In this document: positions 41,044 to 50,249 of the stretch, piece by piece
How positions within the stretch are numbered: the stretch's first letter is position 1
Layout: every line of letters begins with the position of its first letter
DNA from: Pseudarthrobacter sp. AL07
GTDB taxonomy: Bacteria > Actinomycetota > Actinomycetes > Actinomycetales > Micrococcaceae
NCBI RefSeq assembly: GCF_029960665.1
Contig: NZ_JASBRB010000006.1
Location: 1 to 64,000 of the forward strand
Length of the DNA: 64,000 bases
Direction of reading: 5' to 3'
Position numbers and translations under genes: made by a program
Notes under the pieces: generated by a model
What the model saw: the letters and a program-made list of their open reading frames with translations, nothing else
Told to the model about the DNA's origin: nothing
Database searches by the model: none

Positions 41044-41080
41044 GCCGAATATTCTACGGGACGCGGTTCTGGCCCCGCAA
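41036..41080 (-). promoter_or_regulatory. Leaderless promoter with DtxR/MntR-like palindrome for the metal importer
   Basis: On the minus strand TTGCGG and TAGAAT are 18 bases apart (plus coordinates 41075-41080 and 41051-41056), and the start ATG begins seven bases after the -10. TTAGGCATGCCGAA at 41036-41049 is a palindrome with one mismatch that covers the start codon and likely transcription start, where a metal-loaded repressor of the DtxR/MntR family would block initiation. Confidence 0.65.
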
Positions 41081-41136
41081 TGTGACGCCCACCCTCTACC
41101 ACCCGCCCCAACTAGATAGGGAGCTAGGCTGAAGAC

Positions 41137-41898
41137 ATGGCCACCACACACCGGAAACCACCCGCGCCGCAGCCCGACCTGTACCGGTTTTCCAGCCTTG
41201 ATCTCACCACCGTCGGCCTCTACGTGGCCGTGGCCGGACTCTTCGCCGTCGCCGGGGAACTGCTGGCCCCGTTCATCCGCCAACTTGCCCCCAGTCCGGC
41301 CGCGGCATCGTACGCCGTGAACCTCATCTTTTATGGCACCATCGGGATCCTGGCCCTGGCCGCCGCCCGCCGGGTGGTAGCCCGGGACCTGCGCGTGCTG
41401 GCCACCCGTCCGTGGTTCACCGTACTGATGGTGCCCGCCGCGGTGGTGGCCATGATGATCCTCACGGCCGTTGTGGTGGCGGCCGGCGGCGGAGTGGAGA
41501 CCTCGGCAAACCAAGCCGGGCTGCAGTCGCTGATGCAGCAGGTTCCCGCCTGGCTGATGGTGCCGGTCCTGGTGGTGGTGGGCCCCTTCGTGGAGGAGTA
41601 CATCTTCCGGCACCTGCTGATCGGCAAGCTCAGCCGCCGGCTCAACATCTGGTTCTGCTGCGCCCTGTCTGTGGTCCTCTTCGCCGGCATCCACATCGCG
41701 GGCCAGGAAACCATCACCCTCAGTGCGTTGCTCCCCTATCTGGCCATGGGCGCCACGCTGGTCTTTGTCTACGTGTGGACCGGGAAGAACGTGATGTTCT
41801 CCTACTTTGTGCACGCGGCGAAGAACCTGCTGGCGGTCATCTTCATCTACTCCATCCCGCCCGAGCTATTCGAGCAGCTGCAGCAGGTCCAGCCCTAG
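41137..41898 (+). CDS. CPBP-family intramembrane metalloprotease
   Basis: This 253-residue membrane protein has the Abi/CPBP motifs: GPFVEEYIFRHLLIG (EEXXXR), FAGIHIAGQE (FXXXH) and SYFVHAAKNLL (HXXXN). Such enzymes process prenylated or membrane substrates and some act in self-immunity to bacteriocins. About seven spans. It is a single gene, divergent from the metal importer, and followed by a family B palindrome. Confidence 0.92.
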   Translation: MATTHRKPPAPQPDLYRFSSLDLTTVGLYVAVAGLFAVAGELLAPFIRQLAPSPAAASYAVNLIFYGTIGILALAAARRVVARDLRVLATRPWFTVLMVPAAVVAMMILTAVVVAAGGGVETSANQAGLQSLMQQVPAWLMVPVLVVVGPFVEEYIFRHLLIGKLSRRLNIWFCCALSVVLFAGIHIAGQETITLSALLPYLAMGATLVFVYVWTGKNVMFSYFVHAAKNLLAVIFIYSIPPELFEQLQQVQP

Positions 41899-41904
41899 CC
41901 CAAC

Positions 41905-41967
41905 CAACGCGGGGTCAGATATAGCCGGTGCGCGGCCTCCAGATGGGCCGTATCTGACCCCGCGTTG
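41905..41967. repeat. Intergenic palindrome, family B, copy 2
   Basis: CAACGCGGGGTCAGATA and TATCTGACCCCGCGTTG are exact reverse complements around 29 bases. It shares CAACGCGGGGTCA and the inner GATGGGCCG with copy 1 at 38293. It lies between the CPBP gene stop and menB. Confidence 0.87.
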
Positions 41968-41998
41968 CTTCAGCTGAGCCGATTACTAGACTTGTCCG

Positions 41999-42952
41999 GT
42001 GAGCAACCAACTTCCCGCCAAGGTGTCCGATGTCTTTGACCCCACCCGCTGGCGCACCGTGTCCGGTTTCGACGACTTCCAGGACATGACGTACCACCGG
42101 CAGGTAGAACGCTCCGAAGACGGCACCGTAACCCGGGACCTGCCCACCGTCCGGATCGCGTTCAACCGTCCGGAAGTCCGCAACGCCTTCCGCCCCGGCA
42201 CCGTGGACGAGCTCTACCGCGCCATGGACCACGCCCGTATGAGCCCGGACGTCGCCACCGTGCTGCTCACCGGCAACGGCCCCTCCCCCAAGGACGGCGG
42301 GCACAGTTTCTGCTCCGGCGGGGACCAGCGGATCCGCGGCCGCGACGGGTACAGGTATGCCGACGGCGAGACGCAGGAAACCATCGACCCCGCCCGCGCC
42401 GGCCGCCTCCACATCCTCGAGGTCCAGCGGCTGATGCGGACCATGCCCAAGGTGGTCATCGCCGTGGTGAACGGCTGGGCTGCCGGCGGCGGGCACTCCC
42501 TGCATGTGGTCTCGGACCTCACCATCGCCTCCCGCGAGCACGGCAAGTTCAAGCAGACGGACGCCACCGTGGGAAGCTTCGACGCCGGGTACGGCTCTGC
42601 CCTGCTGGCCCGCCAGATCGGCCAGAAGTCTGCCCGCGAAATCTTCTTCCTGGCCCGCGAGTACTCCGCGGACGACATGGTCCGGATGGGCGCCGTCAAC
42701 GAGGCCGTGGACCACGAGCGCCTCGAAGAGGTGGCCCTGGAATACGCCGCGGACATCGCACGCCAGTCACCCCAGGCCATCCGTATGCTGAAATTCGCGT
42801 TCAACCTTGCCGACGACGGCCTGGCCGGCCAGCAGGTCTTCGCCGGCGAAGCCACCCGCCTGGCCTACATGACGGACGAGGCCGTGGAAGGAAAGGAAGC
42901 CTTCCTGGAAAAACGGGATCCGGACTGGTCCCGCTTCCCGCACTACTTCTAG
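41999..42952 (+). CDS. menB: 1,4-dihydroxy-2-naphthoyl-CoA synthase
   Basis: This 317-residue crotonase-fold enzyme closes the second ring in menaquinone synthesis. SFCSGGDQRIRGRDGYRYAD and GWAAGGGHSLHVVSDLTIAS are MenB signatures, and GSFDAGYGSALLARQIGQK follows with the active-site Asp. The N-terminal extension before the fold (about 45 residues) is typical of actinobacterial MenB. GTG at 41999 is the likely start. It begins the menB-menE-menA group. Confidence 0.95.
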   Translation: MSNQLPAKVSDVFDPTRWRTVSGFDDFQDMTYHRQVERSEDGTVTRDLPTVRIAFNRPEVRNAFRPGTVDELYRAMDHARMSPDVATVLLTGNGPSPKDGGHSFCSGGDQRIRGRDGYRYADGETQETIDPARAGRLHILEVQRLMRTMPKVVIAVVNGWAAGGGHSLHVVSDLTIASREHGKFKQTDATVGSFDAGYGSALLARQIGQKSAREIFFLAREYSADDMVRMGAVNEAVDHERLEEVALEYAADIARQSPQAIRMLKFAFNLADDGLAGQQVFAGEATRLAYMTDEAVEGKEAFLEKRDPDWSRFPHYF

Positions 42953-43037
42953 GCACCTTCGAGGCACCTCCTCGGTACAAAACTTCCAAGCCGGCCGGCC
43001 TCCAGGCTTCCGGCTGACTTCAAAGGCAGGACGGCAC

Positions 43038-44228
43038 ATGAATCTCGGAACCCAGACCATCGGTCCCACGGACATCGACCCGGTGCTAAAAGCCCTGGCC
43101 GCCGCCCTCCACGGTGAGGGACCGGCCGTCGAACTTTCCGCGGGCCCCAACGGCGAACTGGTGGTGGGACACACCGAGACGCCCGGCTGCGATGACGCCG
43201 TGGCGGTGGTCCGCACGTCCGGCTCGACGGGCGCGCCGAAGGCCACGATCCTCACGGTCGAGGCGCTGGCGGCCTCATCCATGGCCACCGCCCTGGCGCT
43301 CAAGGGCGAGGGCCAGTGGCTCCTGGCGCTGCCGGTGCAGTACGTGGCCGGCGTGCAGGTGCTGGTGCGCTCCCTGTTCGCCGGCACCCGGCCGTGGGTC
43401 ATGGACATGTCCGGCGGCTTCACCCCCGAGGCCTTCACGGCAGGCGCCATGGAACTGACCGACAAGCTCCGCTTCACCTCGCTGGTGCCCACTCAGCTCC
43501 AACGCCTCCTGGAGGCGCCGTCGCCGGAGACCCTGGCCGTCCTGCGCCGCTTCAACGGCATCCTGCTGGGCGGCGCACCGGCGCCGGCCGGACTGCTGGA
43601 CGCAGCCCGCGAGGCCGGCGTCAGGGTGGTCACCACGTATGGGTCCGCGGAAACCTGCGGCGGCTGCGTGTACGACGGCGTACCTCTGGAAGGCGTCCAG
43701 GTTCGGGTGGCCGAGGACGGCCGCATCCTGCTCGGCGGCGACACCGTGGCCGCCGGTTACATGGATGCGCCCGAAGCGACGGACACGTTCTTCGAGGAGG
43801 ACGGCGTCCGCTGGTACCGCACCAATGACCTCGGCACGCTGGACGCGGACGGCCGGCTCACCGTGCTGGGCCGCGCCGACGACGTCATCATCACCGGCGG
43901 GGTCAAGGTCTCTGCCGCGCATGTGCAGGAAGAACTGGAAAAGTCCGACGGCGTCGCAGCGGCTTTTGTGGCGGGCGTCCCGTCCACGGAATGGGGCCAG
44001 GCCGTGGCCGCCTTTGTTGCCCTCGATGGCAGTAACTCCGGCGCCGGTGCCACGGGCACCCCCGCCGGGGATCACGCCGTCGTACTCAAAGAGGAATGGC
44101 ACCGGCGGCTGGGCCGCCTGGCACCGAAAACCGTGCTGGCCGGCCCGGATCTGCTGATGCTTCCCAACGGCAAGCCGGACCGCCTGGCGATGATCGACCG
44201 GCTCAACGCGCTGCATCAGGGAAAGTAG
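43038..44228 (+). CDS. menE: o-Succinylbenzoate-CoA ligase
   Basis: This 396-residue adenylating enzyme has the ATP motif VVRTSGSTGAPKATILTVEA, TYGSAETCGGCVYDG and GGVKVSAAHVQEEL, with the catalytic Lys region LLMLPNGKPDRLAM near the end. It activates o-succinylbenzoate before MenB acts. It is shorter than many acyl-CoA ligases, as actinobacterial MenE proteins are. It follows menB after 85 bases on the same strand. Confidence 0.92.
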   Translation: MNLGTQTIGPTDIDPVLKALAAALHGEGPAVELSAGPNGELVVGHTETPGCDDAVAVVRTSGSTGAPKATILTVEALAASSMATALALKGEGQWLLALPVQYVAGVQVLVRSLFAGTRPWVMDMSGGFTPEAFTAGAMELTDKLRFTSLVPTQLQRLLEAPSPETLAVLRRFNGILLGGAPAPAGLLDAAREAGVRVVTTYGSAETCGGCVYDGVPLEGVQVRVAEDGRILLGGDTVAAGYMDAPEATDTFFEEDGVRWYRTNDLGTLDADGRLTVLGRADDVIITGGVKVSAAHVQEELEKSDGVAAAFVAGVPSTEWGQAVAAFVALDGSNSGAGATGTPAGDHAVVLKEEWHRRLGRLAPKTVLAGPDLLMLPNGKPDRLAMIDRLNALHQGK

Positions 44229-44307
44229 AGTAGAGCTGCACCGGCGGCCCGTTCGCGGCCGCCACCACCGTTTGACCGTTCTCCCGACCCAACACGAGGT
44301 ACTGACC

Positions 44308-45189
44308 GTGGCCACAGCCGCACAATGGATCCAAGGCGCCCGCCTCCGCACTTTGCCGGCCGCCATCGCCCCGGTACTGATCGGCACCGCCGCGGCCTAC
44401 GAGCTGGATTCGTTCCGCCCCGTTAATGCCGGGCTGGCCGCCCTGGTGGCGCTGCTGCTGCAGATCGGCGTGAACTACGCCAATGATTATTCGGACGGAA
44501 TCCGCGGCACCGACGAGGACAGGGTGGGGCCGCTGCGGCTGGTCGGATCCGGGACGGCCCGCCCGGAGCACGTCAAATATGTGGCCTTCGGAACGTTCGC
44601 GCTGGCCATGATGTTGGGCCTGGTCCTCGTAATCATCACCCAGAGCTGGTGGCTGATCCTGGTGGGTATCGGCTGCGTCATGGCCGCCTGGGGCTATACC
44701 GGCGGCAAGAACCCCTATGGCTACCTGGGCCTGGGCGACGTTTTCGTGTTTGTCTTCTTCGGCCTGGTGGCAACCCTGGGCACCACCTACACCCAGGCCG
44801 GCCAGGTCAGTCTGCCGTCCGTGGTCGGTGCGATCGGCACCGGCCTGATCGCCTCGGCCCTGCTGATGGCCAACAACGTCCGCGACATCCCCACCGACAT
44901 CCAGGCAGGCAAAAAGACCCTGGCCGTGCGTCTGGGTGACAAGCACGCCCGCGAAAGCTATGTGCTGATGCTGGCCGTGGCCATCCTCTTGGTGGTCATC
45001 CTGGCTCCCGGACGGCCGTGGATGCTGATTGTGCTGCTGCTCATCCCGGCCTGCTTGATGCCCGCCTGGCTGATGATCAACGGCCGCAAGCGCAAGAGCC
45101 TCATCCCCGTGCTCAAGCAGACCGGCCTGATTAACCTGGGCTACAGCCTGCTGTTCTCACTGGGGCTGGTGCTCAGCCACGGATTCTAA
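44308..45189 (+). CDS. menA: 1,4-dihydroxy-2-naphthoate polyprenyltransferase
   Basis: This 293-residue UbiA-type membrane enzyme joins the naphthoate ring to a polyprenyl chain. NYANDYSDGIRGTDEDRVGP is the first Asp-rich site and ANNVRDIPTDIQAGKKTLAV the second. GTG at 44308 (VATAAQWIQGARLRTLPAAI) is preferred over an upstream ATG because GAGG sits at eight bases and the fold begins there. About eight or nine spans. Third gene of the menaquinone group. Confidence 0.95.
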   Translation: MATAAQWIQGARLRTLPAAIAPVLIGTAAAYELDSFRPVNAGLAALVALLLQIGVNYANDYSDGIRGTDEDRVGPLRLVGSGTARPEHVKYVAFGTFALAMMLGLVLVIITQSWWLILVGIGCVMAAWGYTGGKNPYGYLGLGDVFVFVFFGLVATLGTTYTQAGQVSLPSVVGAIGTGLIASALLMANNVRDIPTDIQAGKKTLAVRLGDKHARESYVLMLAVAILLVVILAPGRPWMLIVLLLIPACLMPAWLMINGRKRKSLIPVLKQTGLINLGYSLLFSLGLVLSHGF

Positions 45190-45207
45190 GCCGGCTCCAG
45201 GCCGGCT
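45189..45207. terminator. Short hairpin between convergent menA and DUF4229 genes
   Basis: AGCCGGC and GCCGGCT form a seven-base stem around TCCAG, overlapping the ends of both genes. Stem length is modest and no T-run is present. Confidence 0.45.
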
Positions 45208-45532
45208 AGGCCTCGGGGGACTTCGTTTCGGGCGCCTTCGGGCCGCTGTTCCGGATAGTGATGTCCGGGTTGGCGTCCAGGAGGCTATCCTCGGCTTCGG
45301 CGTCGGCCACCTCGCTTTCACTTCGCAGCGGCTTGGCCTTGCCGGAGAGCCGGCCGTGAATGGCGGCAGCGGCGTCGTCGCGCTGTTTCTGGAAGAAAAG
45401 GTAGCTGACCGCAAACGCGATCAGCGCTGCGCAGATGACTGACAGCACCGCCCCCAGGCTCAGGAACATAAATAGCACAAAGAGCGGCGCAAACAGCGCC
45501 AGCCGGATCAGGGAGTATTTTAGAAAAGCCAC
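45206..45532 (-). CDS. DUF4229 family small membrane protein
   Basis: This 108-residue protein starts MAFLKYSLIRLALFAPLFVL with two membrane helices, a short basic turn (FFQKQRDDAAAAIHGRLSGK) and an acidic cytosolic tail. This is the DUF4229 pattern common next to menA in Micrococcaceae. Function unknown. Confidence 0.85.
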   Translation of the reverse strand: MAFLKYSLIRLALFAPLFVLFMFLSLGAVLSVICAALIAFAVSYLFFQKQRDDAAAAIHGRLSGKAKPLRSESEVADAEAEDSLLDANPDITIRNSGPKAPETKSPEA

Positions 45533-45592
45533 GGTGCAAGTTTAGCCGCCCTGCCTGAACGCCCCCGGCCTGCGGACGATAGACTTAATGGC

Positions 45593-46054
45593 ATGCTCTT
45601 CCGTGTGGTTCTCGCCGTCGCAGTTCTCGTCATCTTTGTGTATGGCCTGGTGGACGTGATCCGCACTGACGGCCGCCTCACCCGCGGGATCTCCAAGCCG
45701 GCCTGGATCGTGGTGATGATTGTCCTTCCGGTGCTCGGCGCCATCCTGTGGCTGCTGATCGGCCGTCCCCGTGACTCAGCTCCGGTCCGCCAACCACGCA
45801 GCCACCCCACCGCGCCGGATGATGATCCCGATTTCCTTCGCAACCTGGAAATGCGCCGCCGGAACCAGGCTGAGGCCGCCCGCCTCAAGAAGCTCAAGGA
45901 TGACCTTGAGGCGAAGGCCAAATCCGACGGCGGTCCGGCGGGCACCGGGCAGGACAGCGCCGGCAAACGGGGCAAGGGTGGGATCGGCCACGACGAAGCC
46001 GGCGATGCCAGCACGGGAGACGCGGACAGCCACGATACCGGCGACATAAAGTAG
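45593..46054 (+). CDS. PLD nuclease N-terminal (PLDc_N) domain membrane protein
   Basis: This 153-residue protein has two membrane helices with the PLDc_N motif between them (VYGLVDVIRTDGRLTRGISK, then PAWIVVMIVLPVLGAILWLL) and a charged Lys/Glu-rich tail. No phospholipase catalytic HKD motif is present. The domain is named from its place in cardiolipin synthases; alone it is probably structural. It is followed six bases later by another membrane protein gene. Confidence 0.88.
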   Translation: MLFRVVLAVAVLVIFVYGLVDVIRTDGRLTRGISKPAWIVVMIVLPVLGAILWLLIGRPRDSAPVRQPRSHPTAPDDDPDFLRNLEMRRRNQAEAARLKKLKDDLEAKAKSDGGPAGTGQDSAGKRGKGGIGHDEAGDASTGDADSHDTGDIK

Positions 46055-46060
46055 GAAAAC

Positions 46061-46678
46061 ATGGCCCAGCACCCCGACGGAGAATCCCAACAGCCTCTTG
46101 CACCCGCCGCGGCTGCCAGCCCGCCGCCGCGGCCCGGGCTGTCCTACGCCGCTCCTGCGCCCATCGTGGTCATTCCGCCGACACCGCGGAGTGTCCGCTT
46201 GGGGCGGGCATTCTGGCTGTTCAGCTTCGTGGCAGGCCTGGCCGTGCTTATCGGTTCGTTCCTGACCCGCGACTCACACCTGGAGCGGCTCCGCACTGTG
46301 GTGGACCAGATGTCCCCCGGCGGCGGACCTGACGCTGTAACTACATCCGCGACCATTGTTTTCTGGGGCAGCCTGGGCGCCCTGCTGCTGGTGATCCTGC
46401 TCGAAGCGGCGGCGCTGGCAATTTTCTCAGCGCGCCGCGGCTGGTCCCGCTGGCTCATGATCCCGCTGCTGGCCGGGCAGGTGGTGTTCATGGTGGTGGC
46501 CGCAGCTTTCCTCGTCCCCGACGGCGACGCCGGCAGCTACGTTGTTATGCTGTGGGGAGCCCAGCTACTCCTTGCGTTCCTCGGCCTGGTGGCGGTTTTC
46601 GTGCCGTCGGCCGGCGGGTGGCTCAAGGCAGCGCGGATCCAGTCGGCGCAGGTTATGCCGGCGCGGACGCGGCAATAA
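46061..46678 (+). CDS. Four-span membrane protein of unknown function
   Basis: This 205-residue protein has a Pro/Ala-rich cytosolic start of about 50 residues and four hydrophobic helices (FWLFSFVAGLAVLIGSFLT; TIVFWGSLGALLLVILLEAA; LMIPLLAGQVVFMVVAAAFL; VVMLWGAQLLLAFLGLVAVF). It follows the PLDc_N gene after six bases and probably shares its transcript. No family recognised. Confidence 0.75.
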   Translation: MAQHPDGESQQPLAPAAAASPPPRPGLSYAAPAPIVVIPPTPRSVRLGRAFWLFSFVAGLAVLIGSFLTRDSHLERLRTVVDQMSPGGGPDAVTTSATIVFWGSLGALLLVILLEAAALAIFSARRGWSRWLMIPLLAGQVVFMVVAAAFLVPDGDAGSYVVMLWGAQLLLAFLGLVAVFVPSAGGWLKAARIQSAQVMPARTRQ

Positions 46679-46687
46679 GGGCTGACC

Positions 46688-48181
46688 TCAGGCGGACTGC
46701 GCGTGCAGCTGCAGCGCCGAGCATTCAGCCACGACACCCTCACAGCTGCGCATCACCACGCGGCAGGCCTCCACGGCTGAGCGGTCCGTCAACGGATTTT
46801 CCGATACTGTCCGCCAGCGGTCCACGCAGCGGCGGGCTTCGGCCAGGACTTCGTCCGGTCCGGCATCCGGAGCCAGCCCCATCCTCAGGGCAGACGCCGC
46901 TCCCCAGCCGCCGACCAGCCTTTCGGCTTCCGCCGCCAACTCATCGTTGAGGGATACACCGGTGGTACGGATCGTGGCGAGCAGGCGGAGCTCACGGAAC
47001 TCATGGGCGTTGGCCTGAAGGCGTTCCAGGGCTGCGGCCAGGTGGCCGGCACCCTCCCGGGGCACAGTGCGCAGCAGGCCTTCCACTCCCACCAAGGCAG
47101 TGCGGGCTTTGAGGGCATCCCCGCGGGCCTGGAACTGTCGCGCCACAAGATGCAGCAACGGGTCCAGGCCGCTGCGCCGGGCCAGTTCATGCGCCAGTGG
47201 CGTGGGTTCGGTGAAGCCGCTCCGGATCAGCACCACGCCCAGCCGGATCCCAAACAGGCCGAACCGCTCCAGGAGCGAGGCACGGGCTTCAGCGCCCAGG
47301 CCTTCCGGGACAGAGGCCCTGATGAACCTGTCCGCCGAGAGCAGCATCCGCTCCCGGGCGGACCGCTCCATGCCGGCCAGGACCTGCAGGGACTCAAAGT
47401 CCGACTGGCGCATGCTGCGTGCGCTCTGCGCCAGCAGCCCGGCCACCGGGACCACCCCCAACGCCAGCTTGCGCAGGCTGTGGTCCCGGCGGTACCGGTC
47501 AGCGATGTCACCCGCGGAGAGCAACGAATCAATGCGGCCCGCACCGATCTCATCGGCCCGGGACAGCACGGCAAGGGCGTTCACGGTTCCCGACCTACCC
47601 GCCTCGGTATCCCTGAAGGATTCGAGGAACCGCAGGTCCGAGGCGTGCATGTGGCGCATCAGGTAAATGATGGCATCAGCCTCGGAGGGCGCGTCCACGG
47701 GGATGAGGAAATCGGTGGACCGAGCAGAGACGTTTTCGGACAACGAGGCAATTCCCGGGGTGTCTATCAGGGTGAGCTCGCGCAGGGCCGGCGAGGGCCA
47801 CTCAACCACCAGCCGTTCCATGTCCCCGGCGCGGGCGTTGCCCAGGACAAACACCAGGCGACCGTCCACGCGCTTCAGCGGCAGGATGTGCGGTTCACCG
47901 GCAATGGGGTAGGCCGTGATCCGGGGTGTGTGCCCGTAGCGGTACCAGGTCACAATCTTTGTGCATTCCCCGGTGTCGGTCGGGGCGATCTCCTCCCCGA
48001 TGATGGCGTTCAGCAGCGTGGATTTTCCAGCCTTGACCATGCCTGCCACAGCGATCCTTAGGGGCTCGGACAGCCGCCTGGCGTAGGCTTCCAAGGCCGC
48101 AGCCGCAGCGGGGTCGTCCGCATACAGAAGCAGGGCGTCCTGGATCAGGTCCCCCACTCCCTTGCTGATGGACTCCTTCAT
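46688..48181 (-). CDS. Dynamin-like GTPase, IniC-like
   Basis: This 497-residue protein starts MKESISKGVGDLIQDALLLY in the stop of the preceding gene (ATGA). GTPase motifs: G1 GMVKAGKSTLLNAIIGEEIA, a switch-I Thr in DTGECTKIVTW, G3 LIDTPGIASLS, and G4 as VLSRADEIG. The rest is helical, fitting the stalk of bacterial dynamin-like proteins. With the larger IniA-like partner it parallels mycobacterial IniC/IniA, which remodel the envelope under antibiotic stress. No membrane span is evident. Confidence 0.85.
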   Translation of the reverse strand: MKESISKGVGDLIQDALLLYADDPAAAAALEAYARRLSEPLRIAVAGMVKAGKSTLLNAIIGEEIAPTDTGECTKIVTWYRYGHTPRITAYPIAGEPHILPLKRVDGRLVFVLGNARAGDMERLVVEWPSPALRELTLIDTPGIASLSENVSARSTDFLIPVDAPSEADAIIYLMRHMHASDLRFLESFRDTEAGRSGTVNALAVLSRADEIGAGRIDSLLSAGDIADRYRRDHSLRKLALGVVPVAGLLAQSARSMRQSDFESLQVLAGMERSARERMLLSADRFIRASVPEGLGAEARASLLERFGLFGIRLGVVLIRSGFTEPTPLAHELARRSGLDPLLHLVARQFQARGDALKARTALVGVEGLLRTVPREGAGHLAAALERLQANAHEFRELRLLATIRTTGVSLNDELAAEAERLVGGWGAASALRMGLAPDAGPDEVLAEARRCVDRWRTVSENPLTDRSAVEACRVVMRSCEGVVAECSALQLHAQSA

Positions 48182-50196
48182 CTGGCCGCCGCAACCACCG
48201 GCACCGTGCCCACCGACTGGCCGCCCGTCGTCGGACTTCCCGACGCCGGATTTCCCACCGCCGCTGCGTTGCCCCCCGCAGTGCCGCGCCCGACCGGAGA
48301 CTGCCCGGCCGGGGACTGCGACGCAGGCGACCGGGCCACTTCGGTGGCCACCAGACCGGCGGCATGGTGCAGGGCGTCCACCTTCTTGAGCTCGGCCTTG
48401 ATCTCGCGGATGCGGATGTCCTTTTCCAGCGTGTACGTAGTGGCTGCCTTCTGGGCTGCGGATACCGAGTCCGCCAGGGAGCGGTGGTGTTCGTCCGCGA
48501 TTTCCGTGAAGTGGTCCCGGGTGGAGCGCTGCACCAGCCTGAGCCGGTCCTTGAGCTGCTTGCCCACCTGGAAGGTGACATCGTCCAGCTGGCGGCGGAC
48601 CAGCGCCTTCGCTTCGGCCTGCCGGCGCTTCAGCCGGGCTTCCTTGTCCTCCCGGTACGCCTTGCGGCCCAGCAGCAGGCCGGCACCCACGGACAGGGGA
48701 TTGATCAGGGCCATACCGAAAATCCCGGTCAGGAGCCCAAACATCAGCACGCCGCCGTAGGAGCCGCGCATGCCGATCAGGACCTTCTGCAGGGGGTTCA
48801 CGTGCCCGTCGTCGAGGGTCGGCATGTTGTCCACGGGGTCCAGGGCATCGCCGGTGTCCGAGACGTGCAGCGCGGGCAGGGCCACTTCGTCCTCCGAAAA
48901 ATGCTCCGCCACCTGTGCGGCCAGCCACTGCGCGCGTTCGCTGGTCCAGACAAACGTGTCCGAGATCGCGGCGGCGGCGCACTCCTCGAGCCACGCGGAA
49001 AACTGGGTCCAGGTGGGGCCGGGGTCACCCTGGTCAATAGCGGCCTCGGCTTCGCGCTGGATGCGCCGCAGCCGGTCGCGCAAGTCGTACTCCATGTCCG
49101 CGATCAGGTCCCCGATGCCGTCGTTGAGCGTGATCTGCCACCTGGCAGACCGTTTGCGGAGCTCATCGGCCTGCGACTTCGCCTCCTCCAGCCCGGCAAT
49201 CATCTGCGGCGTTCCCTCAGGATCCTCAAGAGCTCCCAACTCGGACCGCAAGGACAGGCGCAGGTTCTCGGTCACGGAGAGCAGGTCCTGGCTGACGGAG
49301 CGCCGTTGCAGGCGTTCCGCCTTCCCCACAATTTCATTGCGGAGATGGCCTATCAGCCCGGGGAAACCTGACTCCACATTGAGCTCGCTGTCCTGCAGGC
49401 GGGCGGCCTCCAGCCGGAGGTCTGAGGAAACCGCGAACAATGGGATGTCCGGCCCCACCTGCGCGAGCTGGGCCCGGTCCATGGCCTCCACACGCCGCCA
49501 GTCCGGATACAGGTCCGTTTTGGACAGGATGCCCGCAACGCTCGGGGTGATCCGCATGGCCTGGCGCAGGAACCGCATTTCGGGCTCGGTGTACTCCTGG
49601 GAAGCATCTGACACGAGCAGCATGGCGTCCGCGGTGGGCAAGGCCGTCAGGGTGGTCAAGGTGTGCGAGGAGCCCAGTCCTCCCACACCCGGGGAATCGA
49701 TGACTGTGAGTCCACCGGCCAGGACCTTACGGGGCAGGAACACCTCGGCCGCTACCAGCTTCTTGACGTTCCCGGGGTTGCCCCGCTCGGAAACGTAAGC
49801 CGCCAGGTCGGCTATGTTGATGGGCTGCCGCTCCAGTCCGGCTTCGTCACCGGGCTCCGTGCCGGCTGTGGGCAGCAGGATGGCGGCGGACGCGGGGTCC
49901 CCGTGGCGTACCAGGGTGGGCACCGAGGTGGCGATGTCGTCGTCGACCGGGCACACGGGGGCGTTCACCAGGGCGTTGATAAGTTTGCTTTTGCCTTGCT
50001 TGAATTCCCCCACCACGATCACGCGGATACTGGGGTCCTTCAGTCGGCGCAGGGTATGGTCCAGGCGTTTGCGCAGGTCCGCGCGGTCCCCGGTCCCCAC
50101 CAGTTCGATGCCCTGCTCCACCAGCGACGCCAGCTGGCCGGAGTTCATCGGTGCCGGCGTCCGTCCAGGGACTCCCGGTCGTTGCGATTCAGCCAT
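48178..50196 (-). CDS. Dynamin-like GTPase, IniA-like
   Basis: This 672-residue protein has G1 GEFKQGKSKLINALVNAPVC, G3 VIDSPGVGGLG and G4 LSKTDLYPDWR. A long helical stalk follows, then a membrane hairpin at about residues 475-515 (YGGVLMFGLLTGIFGMALIN, then LSVGAGLLLGRKA). A charged coiled coil and a Ser/Pro/Gly-rich tail close it. This is the layout of IniA and other bacterial dynamins that bend or fuse the membrane. It overlaps the IniC-like gene, so the two GTPases are made together, and it follows an IniB-like gene after a hairpin. Confidence 0.88.
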   Translation of the reverse strand: MAESQRPGVPGRTPAPMNSGQLASLVEQGIELVGTGDRADLRKRLDHTLRRLKDPSIRVIVVGEFKQGKSKLINALVNAPVCPVDDDIATSVPTLVRHGDPASAAILLPTAGTEPGDEAGLERQPINIADLAAYVSERGNPGNVKKLVAAEVFLPRKVLAGGLTVIDSPGVGGLGSSHTLTTLTALPTADAMLLVSDASQEYTEPEMRFLRQAMRITPSVAGILSKTDLYPDWRRVEAMDRAQLAQVGPDIPLFAVSSDLRLEAARLQDSELNVESGFPGLIGHLRNEIVGKAERLQRRSVSQDLLSVTENLRLSLRSELGALEDPEGTPQMIAGLEEAKSQADELRKRSARWQITLNDGIGDLIADMEYDLRDRLRRIQREAEAAIDQGDPGPTWTQFSAWLEECAAAAISDTFVWTSERAQWLAAQVAEHFSEDEVALPALHVSDTGDALDPVDNMPTLDDGHVNPLQKVLIGMRGSYGGVLMFGLLTGIFGMALINPLSVGAGLLLGRKAYREDKEARLKRRQAEAKALVRRQLDDVTFQVGKQLKDRLRLVQRSTRDHFTEIADEHHRSLADSVSAAQKAATTYTLEKDIRIREIKAELKKVDALHHAAGLVATEVARSPASQSPAGQSPVGRGTAGGNAAAVGNPASGSPTTGGQSVGTVPVVAAAR

Positions 50197-50249
50197 AATT
50201 TGTCCTTTGCAGCTGGGGTGCGGGTGGGACGGGCGATAATCCGCGAAGA

